This document shows, piece by piece, positions 5,498 to 7,463 of a stretch of 7,463 nt of DNA (the first letter of the stretch is position 1; every line of letters starts with the position of its first letter). The notes beneath the pieces are model-generated. The model worked only from the letters and a program-made list of their open reading frames with translations. It did not search any database and was not told the DNA's origin. The stretch lies in assembly GCA_945957495.1 (NCBI GenBank), contig CAMFLG010000146.1:1-7463 (forward strand), read 5' to 3'. This DNA is from an uncultured Pseudorhodobacter sp. Lineage in GTDB: Bacteria > Pseudomonadota > Alphaproteobacteria > Rhodobacterales > Rhodobacteraceae. Position numbers and translations under genes: made by a program.

Positions 5498-6133
5498 ATG
5501 GCGGAAGACGATCACGACGGGCATCTGGGGCAGGTCTATAATGCCAAGACCCCGGAACAGGTGGCGGCGCTGTATGACGCCTGGGCCGCGTCTTATGATC
5601 TGGAGATGGCGCAGGCGGGCTATCGGCATCCGTCAATCGGGCTGGCACTGTTGGCGCGGCATCTGCCACGCGGCGCGGGCCCGGTACTGGATGCGGGCGC
5701 GGGCACCGGGATGCTGGGCGATTGGCTGGGGATCATGGGTTATCCGGTGGTGGAAGGTCTGGATATTTCGCAGGGCATGCTGGCGGTGGCGCGGGCGAAA
5801 GGCGGCTATGCGGCGCTGCACTGTCTTGCCCTTGGCGGCGATCTGCCGTTTGACGATGGGCATTTCGCCGGGGTCATCTCGACCGGCGTATTCACCACCG
5901 GCCATGTCGGTGCCGAGGCGCTGCCGGAACTGATCCGGATTTGCCGCAAGGGCGGGGTGATCGTGTTGACGGTGAAGGATACTGTCTGGAACGACGGGTT
6001 TTCGGCGCGGCTGGCAGAGTTGATGGCGGCGGGCGTGCTGGAGCGGGTCGAGGAAACCGCACCCTATGTGTCGATGCCCGGCGTGGCGGGCACATCCGTC
6101 AGCCGGGCCGTGGCGCTGCGCGTCAAAGGCTAA
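5498..6133 (+). CDS. Class I SAM-dependent methyltransferase (small-molecule type)
   Basis: The 211-residue protein shows Rossmann methyltransferase motifs: VLDAGAGTGMLGDWL (63-77, motif I, SAM-binding glycines), VVEGLDISQGML (84-95, with the ribose-binding acidic residue D89), then GGDLPFDDGHFAGVISTGVF and CRKGGVIVLTVKD (motifs II and III). The N-terminal YDAWAASYDLEMAQAGYRHP resembles the METTL27/WBSCR27-like group of the Methyltransf_11/25 superfamily. The substrate cannot be read from the sequence. A phospholipid N-methyltransferase (the Rhodobacter PmtA is similar in size) is possible given the neighbours, but I see no specific motif for it. The start is set by AAAGGG 7 nt upstream and by the promoter at 5439-5468. 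The stop TAA touches the inverted-repeat element. No membrane segment is seen. Confidence 0.9.
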   Translation: MAEDDHDGHLGQVYNAKTPEQVAALYDAWAASYDLEMAQAGYRHPSIGLALLARHLPRGAGPVLDAGAGTGMLGDWLGIMGYPVVEGLDISQGMLAVARAKGGYAALHCLALGGDLPFDDGHFAGVISTGVFTTGHVGAEALPELIRICRKGGVIVLTVKDTVWNDGFSARLAELMAAGVLERVEETAPYVSMPGVAGTSVSRAVALRVKG

Positions 6134-6229
6134 AGCCTGTCTGGTTAACATGGAATCGAAAATCGCTGCCTCTCGCTGCGCTCGACCGCGAATTTCGATC
6201 CGCATGTTTCTATGAAAACCAGACAGGCT
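6134..6229. repeat. 96-bp long-stem inverted-repeat element filling a convergent junction
   Basis: Terminal arms AGCCTGTCTGGTT (6134-6146) and AACCAGACAGGCT (6217-6229) are perfect 13-bp inverted repeats. Inside, AACATG (6147-6152) pairs with CATGTT (6203-6208), leaving an 8-nt bulge at 6209-6216. ATCGAAAATCGC (6155-6166) pairs with GCGAATTTCGAT (6188-6199) with one mismatch. That gives about 30 base pairs around a 21-nt loop. The element begins on the base after the methyltransferase TAA and ends on the base before the permease stop (TAG on minus). It may be a bidirectional terminator, a MITE-like or REP-like dispersed element, or both. There is no open frame inside. Confidence 0.9.
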
Positions 6230-7463
6230 CTAGAGGTCTTCGCCACGCTTGCGCCGGATCGAGTTGACCCAGGCGGTGATCAGCCGGTCTGCGATGATGC
6301 CGATGAAGGCAATCACCAGACCGGCGACGATGCCGCGCCCCGCGTCGGCCTTGGCCAGCGCCTTGAAGATTTCCTGCCCTAGATCGCGGGTGCCGACCAT
6401 GGCGCAGATGATGATCATCGACAGCGACAGAAGGATGGTCTGGTTGATGCCCAGCATGATTTCGGGCATGGCCACGGGCAGTTGCACATGGCGGAACAAC
6501 TGCCGCTTGGTGCAGCCCGAAACGCGGCCCGCCTCGATCAACTCACCCGGCACCTGACGGATGCCGTGGTTGGTGTAGCGGATCGAGGGCACGATGGCGA
6601 AGGCCACGGTGGCGATCAGCGCGGTAACGTCGCCGATGCCGAACAGCATCACCACCGGGATGATGAAGCAGAAGGACGGGATGGTTTGCAGCCCGTCGAT
6701 GATCGGGGTGATGAAGGCGTTGAAGCCATCGCTGCGCGACGCCCACAGCCCCATCGGAATGCCTAAGGCACAGGCCACCAACACCGCCGCACCGCAGAGG
6801 TACAGGGTTTGCATGGCGGGCACCCACAGGCCGGTTGCGGCGCAGAACCAGGTCAGCACCGTGATCAGGATGGCAAAGCTGCGGCCACCCAACGTCCAGG
6901 CCAATGCCGCCAGCACCAAAAGGACACCAAACCACGGCAGCGCCTCGAACACCGCGCGAAGGGGGTTGAGGAAGTTCAGCAGGATGAAATAACGCACCGC
7001 CTCGATCGCGTCGTACCAGTTCTGCACGATCCAATCGACCCCGGCCTTCCAATAGGCGGCGGTGGTCAGCGTGGCGTCTTTCGGCAGTTTCGCCAGCGCC
7101 GGGATGAACAGGCTGGCCAGTGTGGTGACGGCAAGGATGCCGATGATGAGGATCAGGTTGCCGTGCCGCTGCCACAGGGTTGTGGCGATGCGGGTATCGG
7201 GGCCTTTGCGGGCGACGGCCTGGCTGAGACGATCCAGCACGATGGCGATGACGACGATGGCCAGCCCCGCCTCCATCGCCTGACCGACTTTCAGCGCGCG
7301 CAGGGCCAAGAGAACGTCATAGCCCAAGCCCCCCGCGCCGATCATGGAAGAGATGATCACCATGTTCAGCGCCAGCATGATGACCTGATTGACCCCGATC
7401 ATCAGCGAGGGTTTCGCCGAAGGGATCAGCACGCGCCACAGCTTTTGCCGCTTGGTGCAGCCC
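6230..7463 (-). CDS. Tandem-duplicated ABC transporter permease, betaine/proline (ProW/OpuAB) type, N-terminus beyond the window
   Basis: 410 residues are visible, entering at GCTKRQKLWRVLIP and ending RRKRGEDL-stop. The fragment holds the end of one BPD_transp_1 permease domain (GCTKRQ...MLALNMVIISSMIGAGGLGYDVL), a linker with several hydrophobic helices (NLILIIGILAVTTLASLFI; VLLVLAALAWTLGGRSF), and a complete second domain. That domain has the EAA loop ELIEAGRVSGCTKRQLFRHVQLP and then LSLSMIIICAMVGTRDLGQEI. The two domains are tandem copies: GCTKRQ recurs 315 residues apart. Two fused ProW-like halves are known in Rhodobacteraceae quaternary-amine importers, including the TMAO permease TmoW. 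Substrate (glycine betaine, proline betaine, choline or TMAO) cannot be decided without the binding protein. The GTG at 7432 is internal, since homology continues to the window edge. ATPase and binding-protein genes are expected beyond 7463. Confidence 0.9.
   Translation of the reverse strand, partial: GCTKRQKLWRVLIPSAKPSLMIGVNQVIMLALNMVIISSMIGAGGLGYDVLLALRALKVGQAMEAGLAIVVIAIVLDRLSQAVARKGPDTRIATTLWQRHGNLILIIGILAVTTLASLFIPALAKLPKDATLTTAAYWKAGVDWIVQNWYDAIEAVRYFILLNFLNPLRAVFEALPWFGVLLVLAALAWTLGGRSFAILITVLTWFCAATGLWVPAMQTLYLCGAAVLVACALGIPMGLWASRSDGFNAFITPIIDGLQTIPSFCFIIPVVMLFGIGDVTALIATVAFAIVPSIRYTNHGIRQVPGELIEAGRVSGCTKRQLFRHVQLPVAMPEIMLGINQTILLSLSMIIICAMVGTRDLGQEIFKALAKADAGRGIVAGLVIAFIGIIADRLITAWVNSIRRKRGEDL
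6501..6518 (-). repeat. 18-nt direct repeat, copy in the second permease domain
   Basis: TGCCGCTTGGTGCAGCCC at 6501-6518 is identical to 7446-7463. On the minus strand it encodes the GCTKRQ segment of the EAA loop in each half of the duplicated permease. The copies are 945 bp (315 codons) apart and in frame, so they mark the internal gene duplication. Confidence 0.95.
7446..7463 (-). repeat. 18-nt direct repeat, copy in the first permease domain, at the window edge
   Basis: This is the identical partner of 6501-6518. It ends at the last base of the window, within the EAA loop of the first permease half. Confidence 0.95.

Overview
The window reads as GC-rich alphaproteobacterial DNA, most likely from the Rhodobacteraceae/roseobacter side. 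This is judged from codon use (strong G/C third positions), the protein sequences and the gene content; I could run no database search. Positions 1-48 are not genomic. They are an Illumina Nextera i7 adapter with index and Tn5 mosaic end, so the left edge is the raw end of a draft contig and biology starts at 49.

Layout. 49-165 (-) is the N-terminal 39 codons of a DUF1045 'phosphonate metabolism' protein. It is divergent from phnM (256-1401, +), with a palindromic, Pho-box-like site between them. After a 191-bp leader follows a tightly overlapped three-gene operon on + : a PlcP/LpxH-type metallophosphoesterase starting at a TTG (1593-2390), a membrane-anchored GT21 glycosyltransferase (2387-3517) and a soluble GT2 glycosyltransferase (3514-4245), both junctions being ATGA overlaps. 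The 207-bp convergent gap that follows holds candidate terminator hairpins and a chain of three overlapping perfect palindromes (4374-4441). Next come a LicA/choline-kinase-type phosphotransferase (4453-5355, -) divergent from a class I SAM methyltransferase (5498-6133, +). A 96-bp inverted-repeat element (6134-6229) exactly fills the space between the methyltransferase stop and the stop of a tandem-duplicated betaine/proline-type ABC permease (6230 to beyond 7463, -).

How it may work together. PhnM and the DUF1045 protein belong to the C-P lyase route that releases phosphate from phosphonates. PlcP-type enzymes strip phosphate head groups from membrane phospholipids during phosphate starvation, and GT21-type enzymes can glycosylate the resulting diacylglycerol. 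The left half is therefore plausibly a phosphorus-scavenging plus phospholipid-to-glycolipid replacement locus. The choline-kinase-like protein and quaternary-amine-type permease are thematically compatible (choline/betaine head groups), but this is inference from context. I see no phage, CRISPR, tRNA or rRNA features and no toxin-antitoxin or defence system. The least explained items are the third gene of the glycolipid operon and the two palindromic structures at the convergent junctions.
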